DNA of 64,000 nt, from NCBI RefSeq assembly GCF_009674495.1, contig NZ_WKJN01000029.1:17785-81784 (forward strand). Reading direction: 5' to 3'. This document shows, in pieces, positions 12,101 to 18,772 of this stretch. A model generated the notes under the pieces. It worked only from the letters and a program-made list of their open reading frames with translations. It did not search any database and was not told the origin of the DNA. Within the stretch, counting starts at the first letter, position 1, and every line of letters starts with the position of its first letter. This stretch comes from Duganella alba (GTDB taxonomy: Bacteria > Pseudomonadota > Gammaproteobacteria > Burkholderiales > Burkholderiaceae_D). Position numbers and translations under genes: made by a program.

Positions 12101-13483
12101 GGCGGTGCCCAGCGCGGCGATCTGGTCGGTGCCGAAGGCGGCGATGGCTTCGCTGCTCAAGCCGCCGAGCTGGCTGGTTTTCAGGGCGGCCAGGTCGGCC
12201 GTTTCCAGCGCGGCCAGCTGGTCGGCGGACAGCGCCGCCAGTTGCTGCGAGCTCAGGGCGCTGGCCTGCGCGGTGCGCAGCGCCACGATCTGGCTGGTGG
12301 TCAGCGCGCTGAGCTGGGCGGTGGCGAAGGCGTTGATCTGCGCGGTGGTCATGGCGGCCAGGTCGGCCGTCTCGATCGCGGCCAGCTGGGCGTTGCTCAG
12401 GGCCTGTACCTGCTGGGTCGTCAGCGCGGCGACCTGGGCGGTTCTGAGGGCGGCGATCTGGTCGGTCGACAGGGCGCGCACCTGCGCGGTCGGCAGCGAG
12501 GCGATTTGCGCCGGACTCAGCAAGACGATCTGGTTGGTGCCCAGCACCGCGGTGGTGGCGGTGCCGAGGGCGGCCAGCTGCTGGCTTTTCAGCGCGGCGA
12601 AGTCCTGGCTTTCCATGGCGCCCAGCTGGTCGCTGGACATCAGGCTCAGTTGCAGCGAGGTCAGCGCCTGCACCTGGGCGGTGGTCAGGGCGACGATCTG
12701 GTTGCTGTCGAGGGCGGTGAACTGGCGGGTGGTCAGCGCGGCGATCTGCTGCGTTTTCAGCGCGGCCAGGCCGCTGGTGCCGAGGGCGGCCAGCTGCTCG
12801 GTGCCGAGGCGGCCGATCTGGGTGGTCGACAGGGCGCTGGCCTGGAGCGTGCTCAGCGCGGCAAGCTGGGAGTCGCTCAGCGCGCCGAGCTGGCTGGCGT
12901 CCAGCGCGTTCAATTGCAGCGAGCTCAGGGCGCCGATGTCGTTGCTGGCGAAGCTGGCGATCTGGCTGGTGCTCAGGGCGGCGATCTGCTGCGTCTTCAG
13001 CGCGGCCACCTGGGCCGAGGTGAGGGCCAGGATCTGGTTGCTGCCGAGGGCGCGCACCTGGTCGGCGTTCAGGGTCGCCAGCTGCGCGGTCTTGATCGCG
13101 GCCAGGTCTTCGGTGTCGAGCACGGCGATTTTGGCTGGGGTCAACATGGCAAGCTGGGCCGAGGTCAGGGCGCCGAACTGGCTGGAGGTCAGGCCGGCGC
13201 TGAGCTGGTTGGTGCTCAGGCTGGCGAACTGCGCCGTGGTGAGGGCCGCCACCTGCCTGGTCGACAAGCCTGTACTCAGCTGCAGCGTGCTCATGGCCTG
13301 CAGGGCCGGCGTGGTCAAGGCGCGCAACTGGGCGGTGCCGATCCAGCTGAGCTGGTCGGTGCTGAGCACCGTCATCTGCAATGTGCTGAGCGCGGCGACG
13401 TCCGCCGTGGTCAGCGTGGCGATTTGCGCCGATTGCAATGCCTTGATTTGGTCGGTGGTAAGTTCAGAAATGTTCGATGCCAT
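3197..13483 (-). CDS. Giant Ser/Thr-rich octapeptide-repeat protein with C-terminal EF-hand-like module (3,428 aa)
   Basis: The ATG at 13483 has a good Shine-Dalgarno (AGGGAG, 13494-13499). From about residue 8 to 3,170 the protein is roughly 395 tandem octads of the form A-L-[ST]-[ST]-x-Q-[ILV]-x, with no signal peptide. A variant octad with Glu-Thr-x-Asp-Leu (ALETRDLA) followed by ALKTQQIA recurs every 7-16 octads and defines a higher-order repeat. Residues about 3,171-3,310 carry acidic loops of EF-hand/dockerin type (LDLDGNGV, LDRNGDGVINDGSELFG, LDTDGDGQITSADAAFG, WVDANADGISQADEL), a module common at the C-terminus of type I-secreted proteins. The last 110 residues are Ala-rich and end in FAVPKR. 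I infer an exported fibrous or adhesive surface protein. No GGxGxD RTX nonapeptides and no secretion genes are visible in the window. The function is unknown. Confidence 0.85.
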   Translation of the reverse strand: MASNISELTTDQIKALQSAQIATLTTADVAALSTLQMTVLSTDQLSWIGTAQLRALTTPALQAMSTLQLSTGLSTRQVAALTTAQFASLSTNQLSAGLTSSQFGALTSAQLAMLTPAKIAVLDTEDLAAIKTAQLATLNADQVRALGSNQILALTSAQVAALKTQQIAALSTSQIASFASNDIGALSSLQLNALDASQLGALSDSQLAALSTLQASALSTTQIGRLGTEQLAALGTSGLAALKTQQIAALTTRQFTALDSNQIVALTTAQVQALTSLQLSLMSSDQLGAMESQDFAALKSQQLAALGTATTAVLGTNQIVLLSPAQIASLPTAQVRALSTDQIAALRTAQVAALTTQQVQALSNAQLAAIETADLAAMTTAQINAFATAQLSALTTSQIVALRTAQASALSSQQLAALSADQLAALETADLAALKTSQLGGLSSEAIAAFGTDQIAALGTAQLAAFSTRQLAALDNAQIVSLTTAQAATLTTLQIAALSTAQLMALETRDLAALKSAQIAALTTTQLSALGTEQFGSLSSQQVAALTTRQIAALNSTQVLALQAAALAGLQSQQAAALASDNISAFSASQIGALSTAVLSSLSTSQFIALSTDQIVALSTAQSSALATRQIAALTADQLGALQTQDLAAFKTQQIAALRTAQIVLLNSAQLIGLGSQQVAALGTAQVAALQTDQIAVLETRDLAALSSQQAVALGNSALAALTTAQFAALTSTVLSNLTTAQLGALTTDQIVALTTAQSAQLATRQIAALSSDQLAAMETRDLAALRTQQVAALTTSQITQLGTEQFAALASVQIASLTTLQVAALSAAQLAALSSASLAAFRTSQVPALGTDALAALPTAQFAMLTTTLLNALSNTQLAALTTDQIVALSTLQASTLGTRDIGALSTDQIAALETRDFAVLKTQQIVALSAGQVSALTTDQIIALTTAQANALTGVQLNALTTDQLLAMETQDFAALRTSQLLGLGTKSIATLTPAQVAALKADQIAQLTSAQIQVLNSAQIGALTTLQVGAFSTAQIGFLLASQLGMLSNADWAALKSSQLNALNSEQLAAISNTQIAALTTLQVSQLATAQLAGLSTEQLNALETQDLNAFTTAQIGSLATATVAALDLAHVRALSTRLLAALGTAQVQALGADKIAALTTLQASNLGTAQVAALTSEQLQALQTADLAALKTQQLAALSTEQLALLGSDQIVALSTLQFSSLSTRQLDALGADQLLAIETRDLAALRTAQIASLSSDSLNALSATQVQALTTAQLQALTSSQLQHLALGQIAALSSAQVLSLGTAQIPLLGSDQLAALGATLLGQLKTQQIAALRSNQLAALDAAQIAALSTLQVSNLSTQQVAGLGSDFLNALESCDLAALKTQQIAALGTAQIASLSNAQAEALTTLQAASLSSAQLAAFGAAQLQTFSSADIAALKTAQIAALGASLVGALLSDQFRALTTAQLGALSSSQFQALGSEQIIALTTLQAANLGTAQVQALSASQLAALATDDLAAMKTAQINALQTSQIALLSNAQIAALSTLQVANLNTLQVGALSSDQIRALQTQDLAALKTAQLQALASDQLDALATDQLQALTAAQLASLSTAKFQALLTEQIAALTTKQVNGLATAQIASLGSGQLAALNTDDMAALRTAQLAALSTAQVTLLGTGQIVALSSSQVAALSTAQLSALSSDQVGALSTDDFAALSVAQLGALGSLSNLGTDQIQALTTAQIAGLSAAQIAALSTDQIVALSTRQIGAVSTAGVAALTSDQLAALELADLAAMKTAQLAALGTGQVALLSTDQIHALTALQVGSLSTQQTAAFSLAQVQALSSDDVAALRTVQISILSNAQLQALGADQVQALTVIQMNALGTDQLQAMTSDQIIALTTAQFAVLGTRQVAALSSDQLGAIELVDLAALRSAQIAVLGTDQIRALTADRVAALTSAQAQALGSDQLRALTSDQLQALTTADLVALRTAQIAALTTSQLNALLDVQLQSFGAVQLGALGSTQLQALGSDQIIQLTTQQFGLLGTAQIALLTSAQLGAIEYEDLAALTSAQILALGTSQIQALTLDRVAALTTQQVQALASRQLAVFSSDQLQSLTTDALQALTTAQVATLGTGQLVTLTEDQLQHLTSDQIEALSSAQAQALTSDQIGLLTSQQVDHLSTRALNALTSSQIAAISTDNFATLSSSQIGALNAAQFGAITAAQMTALTSAQAMGLATAQIAALSSEQLDALDSADFSALTTAQIAAITTRNIAALTLGLVGALTSTQLASLGTDQIGALQTEHIAALSSAQIVTLSAAQIGALRTDQVSALSTDDFVALRSNQLTALTTAQFAALTSDQLNALSSAAFTGLTTTMITALTSDQVAQLSTAQVGALTATQALVLSTAQLAALNTDQVGMINTAALRSLQSDQIGALGTDQIVALSTRQVRALGSAQLSALLTSQIAALETVDLAALTTAQLTVLNTDQLHALGTDQLASLSTAQIGSLGTDQLSAGLGTDQIVALTTAQVQALATRQVAALTTEQIAALETADLAVFSTRQIAALTTDQVGALTTDQLNSLTTAELAALSTSQLLAGLTTDQLAALDSAHLDALTTLQLAYGLGTDAIAALTTDQLAGLRTAQTASLGTLQIAALSSDQIVALTSDQAATLTTQQVAALTSDQLAALETVDLNALSTRQLNALTVAQLASLGAPQLNALTVAQFAALGTSQLANGLTTAQLAALDGSHIGAFTTAQLAYGLNLDSLAALTSEQMQALRTAQIAALTTLQVSVLSTDQIAALASEQITGFATAQMTILSAAQLAAFSTAQIAALDTQDLAALSAPQFTGLSTAQTMALTTDQVRGLKTAQIAAIDGVQIGVFGSDQLQALSTQQAAALSIAAVTALSTAQLGVLSTADIAAFGTQQIASLQVGQVTSLNTDQVQALTSAQLGALTADQLYALGSGQIAALRTTQIGYLGTAQLAALTTPQVQALGSDQVAAIKLSQVPALTIDQIGVLGSDQLRALTTAQVGVLTSTQLVALTSQQAGALTTTQMAALKNAQIATLDATQLYGFSTDQLGAWSTSQLGALTATQIGYLSTDQIGGLSNTQVAGLKTSQLQAFSNNQIKALTAAQMPALGTTVLGALSVSQADALTATQIASMSIAQRMALNASSVNYATPLILDLDGNGVRTQSIAAGVQFDIRGDGQKVSTGWVDTHDGLLALDRNGDGVINDGSELFGSATTLADGSKAKDGYAALAALDTDGDGQITSADAAFGALRVWVDANADGISQADELKTLAQLGIAAISTGARSTLTEQNGNLIGLTSSYTRTDGSVHQSADAWFLADKATSTASLQQQVSSLSNAIASYASAPAAPAPALPLTAKPAAEAAPALAAALQHYRQTQGLQGAAAALSGKQPFEEHGNQWFAVPKR
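3990..13460 (-). repeat. 24-bp tandem repeat array coding for octapeptides
   Basis: About 9.5 kb of diverged 24-bp units, each coding for one octad of the giant protein. Typical unit text on the plus strand is CTGGTCGGTGGTCAGCGC with variants. Because the unit length is a multiple of three and stop codons are excluded from the repeated phase, other frames on the opposite strand are also free of stops for thousands of codons. Those frames are composition artefacts and not genes. Units differ by several substitutions, so the array is old rather than freshly expanded. Confidence 0.85.
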
Positions 13484-13505
13484 GTTGTATATTCTCCCTG
13501 CCGGA

Positions 13506-13533
13506 AATATATATTACCGTCAAACGACTTCAA
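13506..13533 (-). promoter_or_regulatory. Possible sigma-70 promoter of the giant repeat gene
   Basis: On the minus strand a -35 like TTGAAG (13533-13528), a 16-bp spacer and a -10 like TATATT (13511-13506) precede the giant gene. The implied leader is very short (about 15 nt), which weakens the call. An inverted repeat GACTTC-5-GAAGTC (13526-13542) overlaps the -35 and might be an operator. Confidence 0.3.
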
Positions 13534-13691
13534 GACGAAGTCAAAGCCTTAAATAGCCGTCAATTCTTCGCCTGAAAACAATGACTTAGCGCTCACTTTG
13601 TCATCTCCCAGTCATAAATCGCCGGGTGCAAAATAAGTAATCAGGAAACAATGTAAGATGCGGTTTCGCGTTACTCCCTTATTTCCCGGCC

Positions 13692-14507
13692 ATGCTGCAA
13701 ACTCCCGCCACATTTCAGCCCGTGATACGTCCGCAGGACCATGACGAAGCGCTAACATTTGTCTTCCATCGCGGAGAGTTGCTATTGCGCAACAGTATCC
13801 TGGGTTTGCCGGCGGCGGCGGACCTGGCGGGGCTGCCTCTGGCGCCGGAACGTCTCCACGCGCTGGGGCTGTGGGAAGGCCGCTATTACCAGGCCACCTG
13901 GCTGGACGAGGCGACCTTGCCGGGGCCGGAGTTCGGCTACCACGGCCTGCGCGCGCTGTTCGGCGTGGTCGACGACGGCTTCCTCGGCGTGGCCGGGCGC
14001 GCGGCGCAGCTGGTCGAGTGGGCGCGCACCCATCGCTATTGCGGCGTCTGCGCGACGGCCATGCAGCTGCTCGAAGGCGAGCGCTGCTTCAAGTGCCCCC
14101 ATTGCGGCCACAGCGCCTACCCGCGCATCTCGCCGGCCATGATGGTGCTGATCCGCAAGGGCGACCAGGTGCTGCTGGCCATGCACACCAATTCGCCGTA
14201 CAAGCGCTACACGGCGCTGGCCGGTTTCCTGGAGGCCGGCGAGTCGGTCGAGGAAGCCATCCACCGCGAAGTGTTCGAGGAGGTCGGCCTGAAGGTGCAT
14301 AACCTCAAATACTTCGGCAGCCAGCCGTGGCCGTTCCCGCACTCGCTGATGATCGCCTACACGGCGGAATATCTGGACGGCGAGATCCGCATCGACCAGA
14401 GCGAAATCGCCGATGCGCGCTGGTTCGGGCCGGATGATGAATGGCCGGATCTGCCGGTCAAGGTGTCGATCGCGGCGCGCCTGATCGACGCCCACCGGCC
14501 GGGCTGA
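13692..14507 (+). CDS. nudC: NADH pyrophosphatase / NAD-cap RNA decapping hydrolase NudC
   Basis: A 271-residue Nudix hydrolase. A zinc ribbon (C117, C120, C135, C138) precedes the Nudix box GFLEAGESVEEAIHREVFEE at 178-197, and the family-specific SQPWPFPHS motif follows at 210-218. The family splits NAD(H) into NMN(H) and AMP and removes NAD caps from RNA 5' ends in the cytoplasm. Length and domain order are normal. The gene is divergent from the giant repeat gene across a 208-bp gap. The ATG lacks a strong ribosome-binding site, but the N-terminal length fits the family. Confidence 0.95.
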   Translation: MLQTPATFQPVIRPQDHDEALTFVFHRGELLLRNSILGLPAAADLAGLPLAPERLHALGLWEGRYYQATWLDEATLPGPEFGYHGLRALFGVVDDGFLGVAGRAAQLVEWARTHRYCGVCATAMQLLEGERCFKCPHCGHSAYPRISPAMMVLIRKGDQVLLAMHTNSPYKRYTALAGFLEAGESVEEAIHREVFEEVGLKVHNLKYFGSQPWPFPHSLMIAYTAEYLDGEIRIDQSEIADARWFGPDDEWPDLPVKVSIAARLIDAHRPG

Positions 14508-14571
14508 GGCCCGGTGCGGTCCCGGCATTTTCTATATACTGTCGGGCAATTTCAAAAAAAGGTGTTTCATC

Positions 14572-15132
14572 ATGTCTCAAGAATTTACGGAAAACGACTG
14601 GCGCCGCCTGATTGCCAGCATCGGCGAAGACCCGGACCGTCCAGGTCTGCTGGAAACGCCGGCCCGCGTTGCCAAGGCGTGGAAGCACTGGACCTCCGGC
14701 TACGACCAGAACCCGGTCGAGCTGTTGAAGGCGTTTGAAGACGGCGCCGAGCAGTACAACGAATTCATCATCGTGCGCAACATCCCGGTGTACAGCCATT
14801 GCGAGCACCACCTGGCGCCGTTCTTCGGCAAGGCCACCATCGGCTACATTCCGAACGGCAAGATCGTCGGCCTGTCCAAGCTGACCCGCCTGGTCGACTG
14901 CTTCGCCAAGCGCCTGCAGGTGCAGGAACGCATGACGATGCAGATCGCCAATGCGCTGATGGACGTGCTGGAACCGAAAGCGGTGGGCGTGATCGTCAAG
15001 TGCCGCCACCTGTGCATGGAAAGCCGCGGCATCCGCACGCCGGGCGAAGAAACGGTGACCTCGGCCATGCTGGGCGAATTGCAGCCCAACCTGGCGATGC
15101 GCACCGAGTTCCTGGCGCTGGCCAAGGACTAA
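14572..15132 (+). CDS. folE: GTP cyclohydrolase I (FolE)
   Basis: A 186-residue enzyme that converts GTP to 7,8-dihydroneopterin triphosphate, the first step of folate/tetrahydrobiopterin synthesis. Zinc ligands are visible as C77 and H80 in HCEHHLAPF and C148 in KCRHLCMESRGI. The IGYIPNGKIVGLSKLTRL core is intact. The start follows an AAGGTG ribosome-binding site. The stop is 5 bp before the next gene, so the two are probably co-transcribed. Confidence 0.97.
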   Translation: MSQEFTENDWRRLIASIGEDPDRPGLLETPARVAKAWKHWTSGYDQNPVELLKAFEDGAEQYNEFIIVRNIPVYSHCEHHLAPFFGKATIGYIPNGKIVGLSKLTRLVDCFAKRLQVQERMTMQIANALMDVLEPKAVGVIVKCRHLCMESRGIRTPGEETVTSAMLGELQPNLAMRTEFLALAKD

Positions 15133-15137
15133 GCGCG

Positions 15138-16457
15138 ATGGCGGCTATCGAATGGCTGAACGGCGGCCTCGACGCCGCCTTTGCACTGGCCCGCGCGCAG
15201 CAGCGCCCGCTGTTCCTGTACTGGGGCGCCGTGTGGTGCCCGCCGTGCAACCGGGTCAAATCCGAGATCTTCGCGCGCGATGAATTCATCCAGCGCGCTG
15301 CGGGCGTACTGAGCTATCACCTCGATGGCGACAGCGCCGGCGCCCAGGCGCTGGCCGCGCAGTACCAGTTGCGCAGCTACCCGACGCTGGTGCTGTTCGC
15401 GCCGGACGGCAGCGAAATCACGCGCCTGCCGTGCGAACTGGATGGCGAACTGTTCGTCGCCGCCTTCGACGCCGCGCTGGCCGTGCATGCGGCCGGCTCC
15501 TCGGCGGCGGTGGCGCTGGATGCCGCCCTGTCCGGCACGCGCGCATTGAGCGCCGACGAGTGGTCGCTGTTGAGCCACTACTCCTGGGACACCGACGAAG
15601 GCAAGCTGCTGGGCGCGCGCACGCTGGCGCCGACCCTGTCGGCGCTGGCCGCCGCCAGCACGGATGCCGACGCCGCCGTGCGCTTGCGCCTGCACGCCGA
15701 ACTGGCCTCCGGCAGCGCCGATGCCGCCGGCCTGCTGGCGGTGTTGGCCGACGCGCGGCTGGCGCGCTCCAACATGGACATCTTCAGCAACAGCGGCATC
15801 AACCTGATCAAGATCGCCAGCCGGCGCGAGGAACTGGTGGCCGCCATGGGCAGCGTGGCGGCGCAGTGGGCCGACGACTTCTGGTTGAGCGCGCCGGACC
15901 GCCTGATGGCCGTGCGCCTGCAGATGCGCCTGGCGCGCCTGCTGGCGCCGACGCAGGGCTTGCAGGAGCAGGTGCGCGCGCGCGTCGAAGAAGCGCTGGC
16001 CGCATCCGCCGATGCGTATGAGCGCCACACGCTGGTCAACACGGCGGTCAGCGCGCTGAACGACGCCGGCCTGCCGGCGCAGGCCGAGCAAGTGCTGCTG
16101 GCTGAACTGCCGCGTTCGCATTCACCGTACTACTTCATGCTGAGCCTGGCGGCCAGCGCCAAGCGCCGCAGCGATGTGGCGGGCGTGCTGGACTGGTATG
16201 GCAAGGCGTGGCAAGCGTCGGTGGGGCTGGCGACGCGGCTGCAATGGGGCGTGACGTATCTGGTCAGCGTGATCGACCTGGCGCCGCAGGACACGGTGCG
16301 CATCGAGCAGGCCGCGCAAGGCCTGCTGGCCGACGTCAAGGCGGCCGGCGCCGACGCCCACCAGCAGCGCAACCTGGGCCAGCTGCAAAAGCTCGCGCCC
16401 AAGCTGGCCGCCATCCCGCCCGGCCCGCACACCAGCGCCCTCGCAGCTGCTATCTAA
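15138..16457 (+). CDS. Thioredoxin-fold protein with WCPPC motif and long helical C-terminal region
   Basis: A 439-residue protein starting at the ATG 5 bp after folE; a longer reading upstream would overlap folE and is unlikely. Residues 5-120 form a thioredoxin-like domain with WCPPC (C34, C37) and the cis-Pro segment LRSYPTLVLF. The remaining 300 residues are Ala/Leu-rich and probably TPR-like helices. No signal peptide is seen, so it is probably cytoplasmic. The active-site pair suggests disulfide reduction or chaperone work, but the substrate is unknown. The stop codon touches palindrome copy 2. Confidence 0.75.
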   Translation: MAAIEWLNGGLDAAFALARAQQRPLFLYWGAVWCPPCNRVKSEIFARDEFIQRAAGVLSYHLDGDSAGAQALAAQYQLRSYPTLVLFAPDGSEITRLPCELDGELFVAAFDAALAVHAAGSSAAVALDAALSGTRALSADEWSLLSHYSWDTDEGKLLGARTLAPTLSALAAASTDADAAVRLRLHAELASGSADAAGLLAVLADARLARSNMDIFSNSGINLIKIASRREELVAAMGSVAAQWADDFWLSAPDRLMAVRLQMRLARLLAPTQGLQEQVRARVEEALAASADAYERHTLVNTAVSALNDAGLPAQAEQVLLAELPRSHSPYYFMLSLAASAKRRSDVAGVLDWYGKAWQASVGLATRLQWGVTYLVSVIDLAPQDTVRIEQAAQGLLADVKAAGADAHQQRNLGQLQKLAPKLAAIPPGPHTSALAAAI

Positions 16458-16550
16458 ATCCGGGGTCAGGTCCCCCATTTCTACACGGGCTGTGCCGTAG
16501 CGCCTGCTACGGCACAGCCCGTGTAGAAATGGGGGACCTGACCCCGGATT
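16457..16550. repeat. 94-bp inverted repeat (GGGGTCAG-ended element, copy 2)
   Basis: Two perfect 44-bp arms (16457-16500 and 16507-16550) flank a 6-nt loop, CGCCTG. It sits between convergent genes and overlaps the last base of one stop codon and two bases of the other. Only the outermost CCGGGGTCAG is shared with copies 1 and 3; the rest of the stem is unrelated. It would act as a strong hairpin for transcripts from both sides. Confidence 0.9.
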
Positions 16551-18156
16551 AGCGGCGCTGGAATTCGGCGCCGTCTTTCCACTTCGGCGCGTCTTTGGCT
16601 TGCGCGGCCTGGTAGCCGGCCTGGAACAGCAGGGCGATGTCGTCCACCGCGCCGCTGGTGTTCCAGTTCGGCTGCACGACGTCGTTGACGGTGTGGAACT
16701 GATGCGCCGTGTAGCTCAACAGCTTGCTGGCGCTGCTGCGCAGATAAATCGTCGGCACGCCGGCACGCGCGAACTCCAGCTGGTCGCCACGGTAGTAGCT
16801 GCCGTAGCTGATGTTGCTGTCGGGCCTGACCACGCGCCCCTGCCTGGCCGCCGCCGCCGTCACCAGCTCATCCGCCGTCGATTTGCCCATGCCGCTCAGT
16901 TCGACATCGCGCGTGCGGCCCCACATGTTGAGGCCGTCGATATTGATGTTGAGGACCGTCTTGCCCAGCGGGTACAGCGGATGCCGCACATAGTAATGCG
17001 CGCCCAGCAGTCCGCGCTCCTGCGCCGTGGTCGCCACGAACAGGATGGTGCGCTTGGGCGCCGCCGGCAGCGCCTTGTAGGCGCGGGCGATCTGCAGCAG
17101 CGCCGCCACGCCGCTGGCGTTGTCCACCGCGCCGTGGAAGATCTGCTGCGTGCGCGGACCGGGCAGCGATTCGTCGATGCCGAAATGGTCCCAATGCGCC
17201 GTGTAGATGACCACCTCGTTCTTCAACTGCGGATCGGAACCGGCGATGCGCGCCACCACGTTGTGCGACAGCACCTCGCGCGTCGCGTTCAGCGTCGCCA
17301 GGTTGACCTTGATCCCCAGCGGCAGCGGCTTGAAGCTGCGCGATAGCGCCTCCTGCTTGAGCTCCTTGAAATCCAGGCCGGCCGCCTTGAACAGCTCGCA
17401 CGCGCGTTCCTGTTGCAGCCAGCCGGCCATGGCCGGCAGATCGGCCTCGGGCGTTTTGCCCTTGAGCGCGAAGTTTTCCCGGCCCCAGCTGTTGACCACC
17501 ACTTCATACGGATAGCCGGCCGCCTTGTTCTCGTGCACGATCAGCGCCGCCGCCGCGCCCATCTTCGCCGCCATCTCGAACTTGTAGTTCCAGCGCCCGT
17601 ACCAGGTGACGGCGTTGCCGCCGAAGACCGCCGGGTCCAGCAGCCGGGGATGCTTGGGATCGGGCAGCGGCGGGTCGTTGATCAGCATGACCAGGGTCTT
17701 GCCCTTCAGCTCCGCGCCCTTGTAGTCGTCCCACTTGAATTCCGGCGCCTGCACGCCGTAGCCGACGAACACCAGTTCCGAATCGGCCACCTCCAGCTGC
17801 TTGTCGGCGCGCGCGGTCCAGGCGATGTAGTCGTCGCCGAAGCGCAGCTGGGTCGGCTTGCCGTCCTTGTCGACGTAGTTCAGCGTCGGATGGCTGGAGA
17901 TGCCGACCAGCGGCACCGCCTGCAGATAGGTGCCGTCCGGATTGCCGGGCTCCAGCCCCAGTTTCCTGAACTGCTGCTGCAAATACTCGATGGTCATCAC
18001 TTCGCCCTGCGTGCCGGGCGCGCGGCCTTCGAACTCGTCCGAAGCCAGCGTGGTGATCTGTTCCAGCAGCGCCGCGCCGTCGATTTTGGGCAACGCGGTG
18101 GCGTGGGCCGTGCCCGCGCTGAGTGCCAGAAGCGTTGTCGACAGGAGCAATTTCAT
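16549..18156 (-). CDS. M28-family zinc metallopeptidase with PA domain, exported
   Basis: A 535-residue protein with a Sec signal peptide (MKLLLSTTLLALSAGTAHA). A PA (protease-associated) insertion lies at about 120-280 and an M28 peptidase domain follows. Likely zinc ligands and catalytic residues are in YTAHWDHFG (His), HGAVDNASG (Asp), TTAQERGLLGA (Glu), NINIDGLN (Asp) and AHQFHTVND (His). The family has aminopeptidases and glutamate carboxypeptidases that act in the periplasm or outside the cell. The gene converges on the thioredoxin-fold gene. The exact substrate cannot be told. Confidence 0.92.
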   Translation of the reverse strand: MKLLLSTTLLALSAGTAHATALPKIDGAALLEQITTLASDEFEGRAPGTQGEVMTIEYLQQQFRKLGLEPGNPDGTYLQAVPLVGISSHPTLNYVDKDGKPTQLRFGDDYIAWTARADKQLEVADSELVFVGYGVQAPEFKWDDYKGAELKGKTLVMLINDPPLPDPKHPRLLDPAVFGGNAVTWYGRWNYKFEMAAKMGAAAALIVHENKAAGYPYEVVVNSWGRENFALKGKTPEADLPAMAGWLQQERACELFKAAGLDFKELKQEALSRSFKPLPLGIKVNLATLNATREVLSHNVVARIAGSDPQLKNEVVIYTAHWDHFGIDESLPGPRTQQIFHGAVDNASGVAALLQIARAYKALPAAPKRTILFVATTAQERGLLGAHYYVRHPLYPLGKTVLNINIDGLNMWGRTRDVELSGMGKSTADELVTAAAARQGRVVRPDSNISYGSYYRGDQLEFARAGVPTIYLRSSASKLLSYTAHQFHTVNDVVQPNWNTSGAVDDIALLFQAGYQAAQAKDAPKWKDGAEFQRR

Positions 18157-18337
18157 ATGGGTGAAGGATTGTTAATAATAAGCCACCATTTTGACACATT
18201 TTTGTTGCTTAAGGACACATTTCTATCGAGATGGATCGATCGGATAAGCAGATCATTCTCTGCGGATAATCGCGCTTTTTTATCCGAATTTTTAATACTA
18301 AGATGACTCCATCGAACTTCCTACCAGGAGCATCACC

Positions 18338-18625
18338 ATGAACACCAAAGCCATCCTCGCCTCCCTCGCCCTGCTGGCCGCCGCCGGCAGCAGCTTCGCC
18401 GCCGACACCAGCGAAGCGAGCTTCGACCAGACCTTCCGCGACAGCGGCAAAAGCACCGTCACCCGCGCCCAGGTGAAAGCGCAGACCATCGCCGCCCGCA
18501 AGGCCGGCCTGCTGGACACCAACGAAGCGTATCAGGACATCGCCTACATGGCGCCACGTTCGAAGAGCGCTGACGTGAAAGCGCAACTGGCCGCCAAGCC
18601 TGCGCAGGGCAACACTGCCCACTAA
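18338..18625 (+). CDS. DUF4148 small periplasmic protein
   Basis: A 95-residue protein with a clear signal peptide ending SSFA-AD. The mature part carries the DUF4148 pattern (VTRAQVKAQTIAARKAGLL), which is common in Burkholderiales and of unknown function. The start ATG has an AGGAG ribosome-binding site. It is a single gene, closed by a strong terminator and followed by a chemoreceptor. Confidence 0.85.
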   Translation: MNTKAILASLALLAAAGSSFAADTSEASFDQTFRDSGKSTVTRAQVKAQTIAARKAGLLDTNEAYQDIAYMAPRSKSADVKAQLAAKPAQGNTAH

Positions 18626-18646
18626 GCAACATCGTTTCCGCAAGAA

Positions 18647-18676
18647 GGGCGCAGCGCTCAATGCTGCGCCCTTTTT
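18647..18676 (+). terminator. Rho-independent terminator after the DUF4148 gene
   Basis: Stem GGGCGCAGC / GCTGCGCCC (18647-18655 and 18663-18671) with a 7-nt loop, then TTTTT and a further T-rich tract. Confidence 0.9.
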
Positions 18677-18772
18677 GGTTTTTGCGGATAAACCACAAGC
18701 ATGAAATTTGTTTCACGCTGCAAGGAACTTTGCGGGTATTCTGGTTTCCATAAGACAATAGGAGACCTCCCT

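Noticed and set aside
3990..13460. CRISPR-like regular repetition
   Set aside because: Units are contiguous, diverged and in coding phase; there are no unique spacers and no cas genes.
3191..13556. Very long plus-strand open frames opposite the giant repeat gene
   Set aside because: They follow from the 24-bp repeat and high GC, encode low-complexity Arg/Gly/Leu or Ser/Trp-rich text with no domain, and lack a plausible start.
14799..15137. Upstream extension of the thioredoxin-fold protein
   Set aside because: It would overlap folE out of frame by over 300 bp; the ATG 5 bp after folE fits the domain start.
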